Shown: one piece after another, positions 22,350 to 34,740 of the stretch | How positions within the stretch are numbered: position 1 is the stretch's first letter | How the letters are laid out: every line of letters starts with the position of its first letter | Origin: Emmonsiellopsis sp. PD_33 | Lineage: Eukaryota; Ascomycota; Eurotiomycetes; Onygenales; Ajellomycetaceae | Assembly: GCA_032988165.1 (NCBI GenBank) | Contig: JANTQF010000032.1 | Coordinates: forward strand, 124,001 to 188,000 | Direction of reading: 5' to 3' | Length of the DNA: 64,000 nt | Position numbers and translations under genes: made by a program | The notes under the pieces: generated by a model | Database searches by the model: none | What the model was told of the DNA's origin: nothing | What the model saw: only the letters and a program-made list of their open reading frames with translations

Positions 22350-23880
22350 AGATGATGCTAATATAATTACCCAAGAATGCATGAAGAATGGCTTGAAGTT
22401 GCCCTTATAATGTGAGATATAATTAGATATCAAGTAGGTTCTGAAAACTAGAAGTTGAGTTTATGAGCTCCAAAGTTGAGAGATGAAAGTATTGATTAAA
22501 TTTAATGCCCAACTTAGCTATATTAAGATAATTAGGGGGAGATGTCTTAGTAAATTTGAAGTAATATGTGTCATTATTCCATGGAACTATCCTATAGTGC
22601 AAGAAAGATATAATTCTCAAGCCACACTGCAAAGGTAAAGGCAGGTAAAGTAGATAGGTAGATTATTTGTAAAAGGTCTCATTATTTTGTGGCATGAATG
22701 TCTTCAGAACCTTATAGGCACATCAGAAGGAATACATTGAGATAGCCTTAAATCTACCATTTAATATTAGCTAGATAGTTGTCTATATTTTTAATCATAG
22801 TTGAATAAATTATTATCTGATTCAGCTGGTTTTTCCATTATGAACTATTATCTGCCAGGGTCTGATACATACATTATTAATGGTGTTATTGGGATGTGTA
22901 GAAATAGAGTCACTTGACTTGAGAATAGAAGTTGTATAAATGAGGAGTTCTTTGCAATTAGGGGTAATGACTTTAAGGACATGGTCATGGAACCTAATAG
23001 AAAGTATAATATCTATGGTAGTCAGTATTAAATAAAGGAGGGCATCAGTTTTAATGGAATGAGCAGAAAGGCAGCATGTTAATGCATCTCTAATGTAAAG
23101 ATTGCTCTGTTCAAGAAGATATGGATGCTCAGTTCATTTCATATATATAGATTGAAATGTCTCTGTCACTTCTAGATTCCAGATGAAGATACTAAGCAAG
23201 AGATAATTTATTAGCTGTTTATAGATACAGAATAATATAAAGGAATATACAAAACCTATATAGGCTCAAAAGTGAAGACATGTATGTATAGAATATCATT
23301 GGAATTGAGAAGCAGCTAGATAGGATCTAAGGGAAGCATGTATCTGCATTCTTCAGATAATTGCATCTCATAAGATTGAGGATTGAATGATAAGGAGTTG
23401 ATTTCCTAAAATAGCATTAAATCAGCAATTCAAGCTTTATATTTACCAGCTATTACAAGGTCACTGGGATGGTCATATGAGTGGAAGGTGGTTGATTGAG
23501 CAGAGAGGAATCTATGATGTATCTAGGCTATAAAGGTGGGAGTTAGTTACAATTATAAAGAAGAGAATGGATAGATAGCATACTAATTATACTATAATAC
23601 TAGACCTTAAGGGTAGAGTTAAGGGGTAAAAATGTTTCTTATAACTCAGGTCACTCATACAGCCAACTATGCTCCTTAATTCATAAGGAGATAGATTCAT
23701 TCTATAGCCTGCTCACCAGCTTGATGCAGCTAAGAAAGTGAGGTTCAAGACACTGTAGGATTAGATTAAGGTAATTAAGATTAAATTGAACAAATAGGTC
23801 TTTAGAGTTTGCAAGGACTTTGAATTAGCTTGGATGTGTGGCCATTTCATTTGTATTGAATGAAATTGGCTGTGAGGGAG
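22350..23880 (-). pseudogene. F-box family unit 7 (decayed)
   Basis: A 69-residue frame (22423-22632) reads L-R-I-I-S-F-L-H-Y-R and L-S-T-L-E-L-I-N-S-T and fits the C-terminal tail of the family. The P-Q-N-D equivalent is at 22677-22700 (TCATTATTTTGTGGCATGAA on plus). The L-I-G block is near 23107, and the F-box end is near 23700-23760, where CACCAGCTTGATGCAGCT aligns with GACAAGCTTCATGCAGCT of unit 5. The frame is broken many times. Confidence 0.55.
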
Positions 23881-24479
23881 GATACTGGTTCTTGAGGTGT
23901 TTGATGCAAAGCAAACAAGAGAAAAGAGAAAGTAAAGTCAGATAGATGAGAGGAGGTAATACTCAGGCTGTTTATTATTATGTTGCTTCAATAATACAAC
24001 AACAAAATCAGTAGTTTACTGATTGCATGTGATGTTAAATGGTGATCAAGGGGTAAGATAACTTTAGTATTAATAAATAAAAAGAGAATTAAAAATAGAG
24101 AGTTAAAAGATGAACACTAAACAATTAGTGCATCAGAGTCTAGGATAGAAGGAGAGGGAGTAGAGAGAGGAGATTAATGAGGTCCACTAGATGAAAAAGA
24201 AAAAGGAAAAAAAATAACTTTTATTATAGGTACTAAGTGGATGATTTATATTAACAGTGGGATTAACATAAATACTACTAGAGGAGAGCTGAATGGATAG
24301 GCTATTATTAATATCAATTCCTAATAGCATCTAATAAAAGCTTTGGGAGGGAAAGATAAGTAAGGAAAGAAAAGTAAGAAAAGAAAAGCATTATTTATAG
24401 GATAGAAAAAAATAGACCTATAAATTGTAGAAAAGAGTACTCTAAAACCAGAAGAGTACAGACAAGTAAAATTAATCAA
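23881..24479. other. Array spacer
   Basis: AT-rich sequence holding palindromic motif copy 5. No coding signal is seen. Confidence 0.4.
24115..24130. promoter_or_regulatory. Palindromic spacer motif, copy 5
   Basis: CACTAAACAATTAGTG, with perfect arms and an AAAAGATGAA lead like copy 1. It lies about 250 bases upstream of the unit 7 F-box end, the shortest distance of the eight copies. Confidence 0.5.
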
Positions 24480-25909
24480 AATATTAGATTCACACTAGTA
24501 TTCTCTTGTATTCAATGAGTTGAACATCAAGATAGTTAAAGAACTGACTAGGGTCTTATAGTTTGATTATAGAAAAAGAGGAGATAGTCTTGAAGAATTA
24601 CTTAATCTTCAGAGAGGTAGATTGTCTGAGAGCTTCATGTTCAGCTTTATTGATTAAATTCTGAAGGGTCAAGAAGAAGACTGTGTTGTACATGATGAGT
24701 AAGACAGTAGGAATAGGTGTTAATAGCTTAATAGCAGGCAAATGATATGAAAAACCAGGCAGGGAAATAATATTGATCTCTCCTTGCATAAAAGTTCCAT
24801 CATTCTGGGGTAAGAACTTGGTAAGCACTATAATATGATATTAGGAATATAGCAGACTAATAAGTATAAATCTATTACTAGATAGAGGGTGAATATGTGC
24901 ATTATATTACAAATTATCAGGGAATTGCTAGATGGTATTTCCATTCAAAGCATCAAGCATGATAATCCTGTAGACTGAGTTAGTACTACCAGCTGGGAAG
25001 AGGGGCTCTAAATTGATATATACTAGATGTTCACTGTCATTGAGCAGGATGCACTTGATAAAGGTATAATTAATCAGAGTAGAGTAGATAGTAGTTGAGG
25101 TGCTATTTTGTTAGTAGATGGAGTGTCTAGATTTAAGATTATATATAGATATACTGAGGCCATCAAAGTCCACTGTATACACCTTGTTCTTCCCAATTAA
25201 ATATAGAGTGTTCCATGGGGCTGGATAAGACTAATTCTGTCTGGTTTGAAGGTAGACAATGAGGATGATACTAAGTCTGAGAGAGGGAAGAAAGACTAAT
25301 AATTAGCTAGTTATCAAGATAATATATAGATTGAAGGAATATTTAATAAACCTTTAATGATCAGAGACACACAAAAGACCTGTATCATTAATATGTACTG
25401 TGGTGAGGAAGGGGATAATATTAAAGGGGCAAATAATCTCATAGTATAGACTTAGAGTATCATGATAAGCATATTAGCTGTAGATCTTGCAATCTTCAAT
25501 TCAGACTAGATAACTTCTGCCTATAGATAGTTTGAAGCTGATATTATTAGGGAATGATTGCTTCTCAGTGACTATGCTGTGAGAGAAATAATGAAATATG
25601 TTAGCTAAGAAGCCTATCAGCCTTGCAAGGCAATAATGAAACATTAGTGTATATCTAGATATAGATATTGTAGTTTCTTGGCTAATATATTCAGGGATGT
25701 AAATCAGTCAGTATATTCAGATCAGTAATAAAGCTAGCCATGCTTTCCAGCCCATGATATGGCAAAGTGATTCCAGAACATACTAATCCAGCTGAGATGG
25801 TAGACATTAAAGAGTTCAAAGTCATTAAGAATTTTGAACATGCACTCAGAAGGAAAGTAATCAAGTAGATTAGCACACTTAGTGGGAGGTTCTGATTACT
25901 AAGTATCAT
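24480..25909 (-). pseudogene. F-box family unit 8 (decayed)
   Basis: F-box-like residues F-P-S-E-C-M-F-K-I-L followed by N-D-F-E-L-F-N-V-Y-H-L-S-W-I are readable at about 25770-25862. The overlapping open frame 25691-25909 is in another frame. Next come the L-I-G block (25190), L-L-N-D-S-E-H-L-V-Y (about 25045) and the 76-residue frame 24598-24828, which begins M-L-T-K-F-L-P-Q-N-D-G-T. The blocks sit in two or more frames, so indels or introns intervene. This copy gives the cleanest L-N-D-S-E-H-L-V-Y strand. Confidence 0.65.
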
Positions 25910-26399
25910 GAGATGAAGGGCTAAATAATGGCATTTTTTATAGGTAATTCAAGAGAGAGGGGCAACAAATGAAGAGAGAGAAAAAGGTTAAAAGTATAAG
26001 TAGAAGTGTGATGTAGGTCTAGTAGAAAAATGACTGTAAAAAAAGAAACTTATTGCTGAGCAATTAGAGATGAGAAAAGACAGTAAATATAGTAAAATCA
26101 TAGTGATATTAGATCATATTGAGGTTGAGTTAGATGTAGTGAGTAACACAATGTGAGATCTAACTAAGTTAAAGGATTTTTATTCCTTACTATTTTTAGT
26201 AGTAAAAATAGTGGGGGGGCAGCAAGCATGAAAAGGCACTGTACATGAACTAAGATCTCCTTGGTATATAGTATCATAATATGTCTAGCCTTATTATGGG
26301 CAAAAGGGGGATAAAAGGGGTAATAGTAGATAGAACTATAAGAATAAAGAATATTTTAAAGATAAATACTAAATAATTAGTGTATCAGGAGGTTGGAAA
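25910..26399. other. Spacer, left copy of a direct repeat
   Basis: Bases 26085-26240 recur as 26655-26810 (both contain AGTAAAATCATA followed by a T-rich purine segment and end in a G-run before AGAAG or AGCAAGCA). Differences are mainly transitions. A G7 run lies near 26213. Confidence 0.55.
26367..26382. promoter_or_regulatory. Palindromic spacer motif, copy 6
   Basis: TACTAAATAATTAGTG in the TTTAAAGATAAA lead shared with copies 7 and 8. It lies about 460 bases upstream of the unit 8 F-box end. Confidence 0.5.
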
Positions 26400-26980
26400 G
26401 CAGAGGAGAAAGTGCATTTAAAAGTGGAATACCACAGTATGAAAGTCACATGAGAATAGAATGTCAGCTATGACCTCAACTATTCTCTTATGAGAGACTT
26501 GAATAACAAGAAGACAGTGCATGGGAACCAGTAAGCTTCTAATGAGCTATAGAGAAGCTAGGAAATAATATCAGTTGATAGTTATAGTGAATAGGGCTTC
26601 AAGTCCAGAAGAGGAAAGCAGACTTGTGTAGTAAAGTAGATTTTAACTGTGGCAGTAAAATCATAACAATATCTGCTCATATTAAGATTGAAATGGATGC
26701 AGTGCATAACATAAGATATAAATTCTAACCTAAGTTACTGAGTGTGAGTGGTTTTGATTGCCTGCCATTTTTAGTGATATAAATTATGGGGGATAGAAGA
26801 AGGAAAAGAACAAAGCACTAAAATTATGCATAATAGATGCTGTAATGAGTTGATGTAATAATTTACTATACTTGATTTTTTTTTTTTTTTGCCTGCACTT
26901 AGAATCAAACTCTTCATCCATTTAGTGTGATGAACTGCATTGCTGGAAGGGGATAGAGAAAATGAAGGCATTTAGTGTGC
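26400..26980 (-). pseudogene. Fragment of a family C-terminal tail
   Basis: Bases 26415-26600 match 32625-32815, which forms the C-terminal tail of unit 12. On the minus strand both read a F-H/Y-T-V-V/L-F-H/Q-F segment followed by hydrophobic strands. The rest of a unit is missing here, so this is a truncated copy. Its right half is the second copy of the spacer repeat noted at 26085-26240. A T12 run interrupts it at 26878. Confidence 0.45.
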
Positions 26981-27119
26981 TTTAATAATATAGTTAATAT
27001 AAGATGGAAAAATGTTGCAGGTAAAATTACTATATGAATTATTTAAAAAAAAAAAAAAGAAAGATGAGTTTAAAAGTTGAAGAGAAAAACATGAAAGTAT
27101 GAATATAATGTATCTATAA

Positions 27120-28020
27120 TTATCTAGATTGTGCCTTGAGATGTTTTCTGAATGTCAGGTATAAGATTACAGTGATTTGGAAAGCCTATAATGAGTTGGA
27201 TGGAGTTCAGGTAGAACATTGAGTTAATTAAAATATCTAAATTGTTAGTAATCTATTTGTGAAGTTAATGATTGGTATATTAATAGAGAATGAAGAAGTA
27301 AGTTACAGAATCTAAAGATTTAATAGCAAGATAGAGGAATAAGTAAATAGAAAGATATTTTAAAGATAAATTATGTAGATAAATGATATCTATTTGATGT
27401 TTAATAAAGATACCATCATTCTACAGTAAAAATATTTTAATAAGCATTAAGAATTAAATGAAAGATAGTTATCTAATGAATGTAAATTCTCCACTCAATA
27501 CTTCCTGCACATAGAAGGAGGAAGACCATAGCTGATAGAATTACTATAGAGCTTTACTACTAGAAGAGTATAAAACCCTGAGGCTGATGGCCTCAGTTGG
27601 AGGTAATCTAATGTAGAACTCTGAATAGATGGTCTATTCAGAGCTATTAGATAGAATAAGCTTAATTATCCTGAGAACTCTTTTAAATTCAAAGTATCAT
27701 GCCCTCACTTTGGGCATTGGGTGTGAGTAGATATAATAGCTGGATTTGAGATTATATATAGATATAGTTGGTGGCCTGAGTTAGATGTTTAAAATAACTA
27801 AAGATTATTAGCCTGGTAGTATACTTAGCTTGAATAATGGCAGAAGAAGAGAAAATCTAAAGACCTACTGAGTAATGATTATATTGTTTTTCAGTATACT
27901 AATAGCCCTACTTTATTAACTAGCTGCATGCAAGGCATGCATAATATAGAAATCAATCTGTAGTGCAGAAGATAAGTAGCATGCAGATAGGGATTTACTT
28001 GAGTATAAAGAGAATAAAAA
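27120..28020 (-). pseudogene. F-box family unit 9 (truncated)
   Basis: The C-terminal tail and the P-Q-N-D-like block (27405-27440, plus reads ATACCATCATTCTACAG) match unit 10 closely (for example TTTAAAGATAAATTATGTAG at 27360 and TTTTAAGGATAAATTATGTAG at 28628). Homology fades near 27830, well before an F-box, so the N-terminal half is lost. Units 9 and 10 look like a recent local duplication followed by truncation. Confidence 0.5.
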
Positions 28021-28066
28021 TAGGAAAAGTAGGTAGCATTAGAATATAGAGTAGCTTAAAGATAGA

Positions 28067-28082
28067 CCCTAAGTAATTAGGG
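28067..28082. promoter_or_regulatory. Palindromic spacer motif, copy 7
   Basis: CCCTAAGTAATTAGGG. The second arm position is C:G where copies 1 and 5 have A:T, so the two halves changed together. Cytosine deamination cannot make this change from the A:T form in one step, because it needs A-to-C and T-to-G. Confidence 0.55.
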
Positions 28083-28362
28083 TATCAGAATATAAGATGA
28101 AAGTAGAAGAGAGGAATAACAACAACAAAGAGAAATATCTGATAAAATAATAATAAAATTTGAAAGAGTATCAAGTAATGAAATGCACAATTAATGTGCC
28201 TAATTAAATGAGGAAAACTCTATATAGAGTCACAGTTAGATGATAAAAAATATAAACTGTAATAAACAGCAAATAGAAAGATATATGACAAGATACTATA
28301 CCATATGAATTGTAGAAGACAAAAGAAAAACAGTAGATTTAAAAGTCCTGAAGCACAACCTG

Positions 28363-29840
28363 TTAGTGTGGAAATATTAAGGGATAAACTGTGTGAATTG
28401 TCCCTTCAGGTATTATTTGGATGTAAGAAGTAAGATTACTATGCTCTGAAAAGCCTATAATAGGTTGGAAGGAGTCTAGTTTAAAGATTATATTAATTAA
28501 GACTCCAAACTCATCACTGACCTGCTTATGCAGTTGATGATTGGTAGATGGCTGGAAAATGCAGTAATAGATTAAAAAATCTAAAAATCTGATAGTAAGA
28601 TAGAGGGATGAGTAAATAAAAAGGCATTTTAAGGATAAATTATGTAGATGAATGATGTCTGTTTGGTGTTTAATAAAGATATTATCACTCTGCAGTAAAA
28701 ATATTTCAATAATCATCAGAGTTTGAATGAAAGAGAGTCAGCTAATAAACATAAATTCCTCATGAAAGACTACTTTAACATATAAGAAGAAAGACCATAG
28801 CTAGTAGAAATGCTGAAGAACATCACTATTAAAAGAGTTTATAATTTTAAGGCTAATGGACATAGTATAGCTCATCTGAGATAACTTAAAGAAGATGAAG
28901 TATAATTAAATGGTCCATTCAGAGCCATTAAGTAGGATAAGCTTAATGGATGTTGCAGACTCAAAGAACAGTCTGTTTGATTCTAATATTATATGTGAGT
29001 AAATAAGATAGCTGAATTTGAGATTATATGCTAATATAATAAGCAGCTCAAATGTGTATGTATAAAGTTTATTTCTTCCAATCAGATATAAAATCTAATT
29101 TTGCACAGACCATGCTTAGCCCTCTATAAGAAGTTGGATGACTGTCCTGAGCAGATATTATTAGTAAAGTACTAATAAGTAAAATGAGAGATTTAGAGGT
29201 CATACTGAAGATAAATAGGGTAAGAAGCATGTAGGTAAAAACATAAAATATTAGCAGTATTAATGAGAACTTTGCTTATTATAAGAAAAAAGTATGAATG
29301 GGATTAAATCTAGATTAATGAACTAAAGATAATATCATCAAGTAGTTACTAATATAACCCACTGCTAGCTACCCAGGCTATGTAATGGCCTGCTACTGCA
29401 AATAGAAAAGCTTCTGGATATTTTTATAAAATAATTTCATTTCCCTTGGAAAAGTTGATGAGTGACTTGGCTAGTATAAGATAAATAGAAAAGTTAGTAT
29501 TAGTAAATATAAAAAAGAGTAAATAAATAAATCACATACCCAGAGTGATATATTACTTGAGTCTGACTTCTAATGAAGAGAGTAGAGAGGAGAATATAAA
29601 CTAGGTGCAATGATACTTTCAATCATAGTTCTGAATCTATGAGATAGTATATACATTGAATGAATAGCTGATAAGTCTGAAGTAGTAGATATTACTTAGC
29701 ATGAGATGATAAAGAATGAGAAGAAAATAGTCCTTATCCAAACAGATAATTAAGCTGATGAGATGCAGAGCTGATGCTACTATATAAATATCTAACATCA
29801 TACATAATAAGTTGAATATAGTAGTAGAAAGGCAGGACAA
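28363..29840 (-). pseudogene. F-box family unit 10 (decayed)
   Basis: Longest C-terminal open frame of the array: 117 residues (28363-28716), beginning M-I-I-E-I-F-L-L-Q-S-D and ending I-P-E-G-T-I-H-T-V-Y-P-L-I-F-P-H. The L-I-G block is at 29070-29090 (CTTCCAATCAGATATAAAA on plus). A-G-H-Y-I-A-W-V-A reads on minus at about 29365-29400. The N-terminal open frame 29637-29840 contains a Leu-rich H-L-I-S-L-I-I-C-L segment where the F-box would lie. Confidence 0.6.
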
Positions 29841-30389
29841 GAAAATAGATAGAATGATGAACTAAAGATTATTAGTCTGAATGTGAACTTATCTGATAGA
29901 ACAAAATATATGAAGCTAGGAGGAGAGAAATTGATACTAACCTTGATGATAATGATATTAAACATTAATGATTATAGATGGAGGGAGAGTGTGAGTAACA
30001 ACTGTATTTTTTTAGTAACTTAGTAACTTAGACTACTTTATTAACTAGCTGCAAACAGCACTTACATAATATAAGAACTCACTACTAGATAGGAAAAGAA
30101 AATAAAAAAATTAGATAGTTATTATAATCATTAATATAATGATGTCCTCCTCTGCTGCTGCTTGCTCAAAGCTAAATTAATCTTAACTCATAAAGATAAT
30201 AAAATAAGTAAATATAAGGGAAAAAAAAAATAGAAAGGCATAGCAGGAGATATTAGATCTTATAAAGTATAAGAATTGGAGAGTAATAAAGAAGAAGGAA
30301 AATAAAGAAATATAGTATGAAATACTGTATTCTATAAAATATGAAACTTAGTGTTTTAAAAGTCAAAGATTAAAACCTGAGGTGACATA
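29841..30389. other. Array spacer, no gene seen
   Basis: AT-rich, with poly-A near 30220. No palindromic motif was found in this spacer, unlike most others. Confidence 0.4.
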
Positions 30390-31810
30390 TTTAAGGGTGT
30401 GTCTGCAATTATCTGAATGGTTCCTTAAGGGGTTATTTGGATATTAGTGATATGAGCAGAATGCTCTGCAGAGCTAATAGTAAGTTAGAAACCTTTCAGA
30501 GTAAATAATAAATCAATTGATTGTCATAATAGAGAATTTGCCCCTCACAATAAGCCACTAGGAGCTGAGGTGGGAATAAAACAGTAGATTACAAATTCCA
30601 GAGATTCTATAGTAAGGTAGAGAGATAAATGAATGCATATTATCTTGAGGTCTTAAGATGATTCATATATTTTGAGAAGATCTATTTAGTGTATGATAAA
30701 GGTCCCATTACTTTATAATAAAAATATCTGAATAAGAATTATATTTACCTTATTATGACCTATTCATCCAATGAAAAGAAACCCCCTGTTTGATCCTGAT
30801 CACACATAGGAGCAGGATGGGAAGCACCACTAAGAAAACTCTTATAGTACTTAATCATTGGAAGGGTCAACAACCTTAAGATGGGATACATTAGAAACAT
30901 TAGATCCAGGCAAATTATAATAGAACTCTGAGTATATCATACATTCAGAGCCATTATAGAGGGTAAGCTCTATAACACTGAGATATCTTGCAAAGGAATG
31001 ATACCATATCTCAGCTTGTGAAATTAGCTGCAAGTAAATCAGACTACTGAATTCAAAATTATAGGCTGACATAGTTAATAGTAGTAGTAAATAGATGTAA
31101 AGCTTATTTTTTTCAATCAGAAAGAGAGTCTGGCATGATGGTAGAGATCAGGATTCTCCTCTCATCAGAAGTTAAATAAATATTCTGTGGATGAATTGTT
31201 AAGCAAAGTATTTACCAGTATAGAGAAGAAAGGTAGAGCTGATGTAGAAATATATCTAAATTCTAAAATGAGTAAAAAAACATAGTAAATATCAGCAGTA
31301 TTAATAAAGACTTTATTTTGAGTATGATAGGTAAAATGAGGCAATGAAAGCTAGATTGATAAACTAAGTTTAAAATTATGAACTATTTACCAATAAATAC
31401 TAGTATCATCAAGTCAGACCAGGTAATCACCTGCTGTTGCAAAGTATGATGCACTGAGGAGATTTCAGATAAAAGTTGTCTTGCCCTTGAAGAAGTTATG
31501 AATTAACTTGCCTGATAGAAATATAAAAGTTAGTAGCAGAAAGCATAAAAAGGGTAGATAGATAACATATAAAGATTATTATATAATATAACTCTAAATT
31601 TAAGTATAATAAACATGAGTAAGTCTTTCAACTCAGACTAATAATATTGCCAATCATGCTTAGTGATCCACACTGTGACATATTTATTCTACTCATTGTT
31701 GATGAGTTTAAGGCTGCAGAGTTCACTATGTAAAATATAGTGAAAGATAAGAAGAATATAGTCATAGTTGAGACATTCAATAAGGCTGATAGAGTGAGAG
31801 GGTTGGGCAA
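30390..31810 (-). pseudogene. F-box family unit 11 (decayed)
   Basis: The 73-residue frame 30851-31072 contains L-Y-N-G-S-E-C-M-I-Y-S (the L-N-x-S-E-H-L-V-Y block) and H-L-K-V-V-D-P-S-N-D, a propeller-like strand equivalent to L-K-I-I-D-T-S-N-G in unit 12. L-I-G is near 31112 and A-G-D-Y-L-V-W-L near 31405-31430. The N-terminal frame 31628-31810 (60 residues) occupies the F-box position but is too changed to confirm. Confidence 0.55.
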
Positions 31811-32600
31811 TATAAAAATCAGATATTATAGGTAGTAGAATTGATATGCAGATAGCAAGATGTAGTAAGAAGAATAATAAGATGTATGAGGTAGCTATGC
31901 AAGAAGTATTAAGCTAGCTATATATTAAGAAGGTTGAAAGGAAAAATGAAAAGCTATACATAGAGGAATTAAAACTAACCTTGATGCTGATGTGAAGGGT
32001 TGATAGTTATAGATAAGAGATGATATTAAAATAGCTACTGTGAGATAACTATGTTCCTTATGTCTTATTAATTGTGTCTTTATTAGTATCTAAGGTTGGG
32101 AAGGGGAGGGCACCCTCCTGATCTAACTTAATGAAATCATATGATCCCACTGAAGCTGAACCCCCCCCCATTTTTAATGTATAGTAATATAATACTGTCA
32201 ACTGGGCCAGTTGATGCCATATAAAACTAAGAGCTCATAATTACTGGGTAGTGATAATTTGCCAGGCATTTTAAAAGCTGAAAACTAATACAGGAGGATA
32301 AGAAGAATGAAAGTGATAAGAGTAAGTAGTATTAGAAGAATGAAGAATTATTTAAAGATAAATACTAAACAATTAGTGTATCAGAGTGTGGGACTGAAGC
32401 AGAGGAGAGCATTGAAAAAGTATAGAAAATTTGAATGAGAAATAAATGCTAAAAAGCATTTAAAAGTAATATAATAATTGCATAATGAATAAGAATAGTC
32501 AAACTCTGATGAACCCTATAAGACAGAGATTAGATGAAAACTGATATAGGGAAGGGAGACTAGTATTAAAGGCCCAGTAAAAAATAAACATACCAAGTAT
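31811..32600. other. Array spacer with C9 run
   Basis: A C9 run lies at 32161-32169. A moderately GC-rich patch (AGGGGAGGGCACCCTCCTGA) lies at about 32102-32121. Palindromic motif copy 8 is included. No coding signal is seen. Confidence 0.45.
32363..32378. promoter_or_regulatory. Palindromic spacer motif, copy 8
   Basis: TACTAAACAATTAGTG in the same TTTAAAGATAAA lead as copy 6. It lies about 550 bases upstream of unit 11 in minus-strand sense. Confidence 0.5.
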
Positions 32601-33827
32601 CAAAGAAGAAAACTGAAAGTACTTTTAAAATTGGAACAACACAGTATAGAAGCTGCATGAGGTTGAGGTGTTAGCTATGATTCTAACTGTTCTATCATTA
32701 AAAACTTGGATGTCAAGAAGATAGTGAATTGAAAATAGTAAACCTCTGATGAGTTATAAGAAGACTAGGAAATAGTATTAATTGACAGTTATAGTTGATA
32801 GGGCTTCAAAGTATTCTGTGTGTCATGAATCATAACTGATTAGATCAATTGGAATGATATTAGAGAGGTTAGTGGAGAGGTTCAGGAAGAGAAAGATTAA
32901 GGGAATAAAGAGACTTATTAGCTATGCAAAATAGTGTGAAATAATAGCATCCCTTTAATAGCTAACAAAATGGCCATTAAAATAGGGTGAGAACATCTCA
33001 ATCAACACCATGTCTTTATATTAATGAGGGTGAGAAATGACTGCAAATCTACCCTTAGAAGTGAGTTTTAAGTACTCATTTTTAGACTAGATATAAGAGA
33101 TTTCATCAATAATCTTACCATTGGATGTATCAATGATCTTAAGGCATCCATAATGAAAATAAGCATTATCTAAGTCTAATAAGCCACAAGTGTGTGAATA
33201 AACCAGGCACTCTGAATGATTGAGAAGGATAATCTCAATTGAAATGTAGGCATTAGGAAGATGGAAGATAGAAACCTCATCATCAGTAGCTGTTTATCTA
33301 TATATATAAGTATCAGATATGAGATTATAGGCTGACATTGTAAGAGGTTGATTACAGTAGGTATAGAGTTTTTTGTTGCCAATAAAGTATAGGTAATTTC
33401 TGATAAATAGAGACCACAATTCTGCTCCATCCAGGGATTGAATACAAATACTAGGGCAGTCCTAATAGTTAGCTAGTAATAGGGATAGCAAAAAGAACTG
33501 CAATGTGGTAAACAAAATATACTAAGACTTAAGATTGGCAGAAATAATGCACAGTATACCAGCAAAGTTGATCTTAACAGTATAAGTAGAGAGGTGATAG
33601 ATTGAGATATTAAGCTTATATGACTAACTACAAGGATCCCCATCAAGAATCCTCTAGTAAACTCCATCTGGAGCTACCCAGGCAGCATAGTGGCCTGCTG
33701 CCAAAAAGGATGTTATATATGAGAAATGATAATATGAAGCTATGAATCTAATGTGTAAATTATATTATATGATTAGCTGGAGGAGTTGGGGAGGTAGATC
33801 TAACAGAAGTGTACTGTAGACAGGCAT
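32600..33827 (-). pseudogene. F-box family unit 12 (decayed)
   Basis: This is the unit whose start is clearest. ATG 33827 (M-P-V-Y-S-T) is followed by L-D-L-P-P-Q-L-L-Q-L-I-I, a good F-box opening. Then come A-G-H-Y-A-A-W-V-A-P-D-G (about 33690), Y-F-I-G-N-K-K-L-Y-T-Y (about 33375), L-N-H-S-E-C-L-V-Y (about 33220) and L-K-I-I-D-T-S-N-G-K-I-I (about 33120). The tail is shared with 26415-26600. These spaced Y-x-I-G/L-Y and I-D-x-x-N-G-K strands are my basis for suggesting a PQQ- or WD-like propeller. Stops persist throughout. Confidence 0.65.
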
Positions 33828-34740
33828 GGTAGCAGTCAGATATAAGGGAGAAGAGGGAGATAAGATGAAATGATAATTAGAATTTAAAGTAGTTAGTATA
33901 ATAACTATTATATTAGAGTGATAGATTAAAGGGGATTGAAATTAAGAAGAGGAGACAAGCTGGAGATACTAACTGCAGAATGTATGTTAATCAGTGAGAT
34001 TTAATATAAAAGAAAGAAGATATGGAAGGAACAAGAAGAAGGAAAAAGTAAATGACTATTTAATAATGCTGGCTCTGAGGGCTAGAATTATAATAGCCAT
34101 GAATCAAAACAGTGAAATAAGACTAGAAGGAGATGTTTTCCCTGTGAATGATGATGTAATAATGAAATATGAAGATAAAATAATATGAGAAAATCTAAGA
34201 AAAGTATATAAGTAAATGGGAATGTAGGTTAATAAAATATTAAATACAAACTTACCTAGCAGATAAAAGCATGCAGAAATAAATATAGAGATAAATAAGA
34301 TAATATAGTAATAGCTGAAGGGGCTAGCATGATGATGTAGGAATAGAGTAGTAATTCATCAGAATATAAGAAAAGTAGACTGTCTGAGAGTTGTAAATTA
34401 ATAACTATATAAGAGTAAGTTAGATGAGAGTATAAAAAGAGGAATATAGCTAAATAAGAAAGAGATACTAATATGGGAGTGAGAGATATACCTCTAGAAA
34501 TAAAAAATATACACTACTTCTTAGAGGAAATAAGAGGATTAAAGTACTATATAAAGCACCTATTAGTTATAAAGCTCCATGATTATTAGAGGTGCTGTGG
34601 GGGATATTATACTGATTAGATTCTATAGAGATTTAAGATAAAAGAGTCAATTGATGATAGTCTCCATACTATTTCTAGCATGTTGGTGTTGGGAATGACT
34701 GGAACACTCCTAGAAGGCTATAGAGAATAGAAGGCCAGAT
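33828..34740. other. Array spacer, no gene called
   Basis: A purine-rich 64-residue plus-strand frame (33994-34188) runs opposite to all family genes and has a charged, low-complexity makeup, so I do not call it. No palindromic motif was found here. Confidence 0.4.

Noticed and set aside
28067..28082. Telomere-like CCCTAA...TTAGGG
   Set aside because: It is one of eight copies of the spacer palindrome, and the other copies lack CCCTAA.
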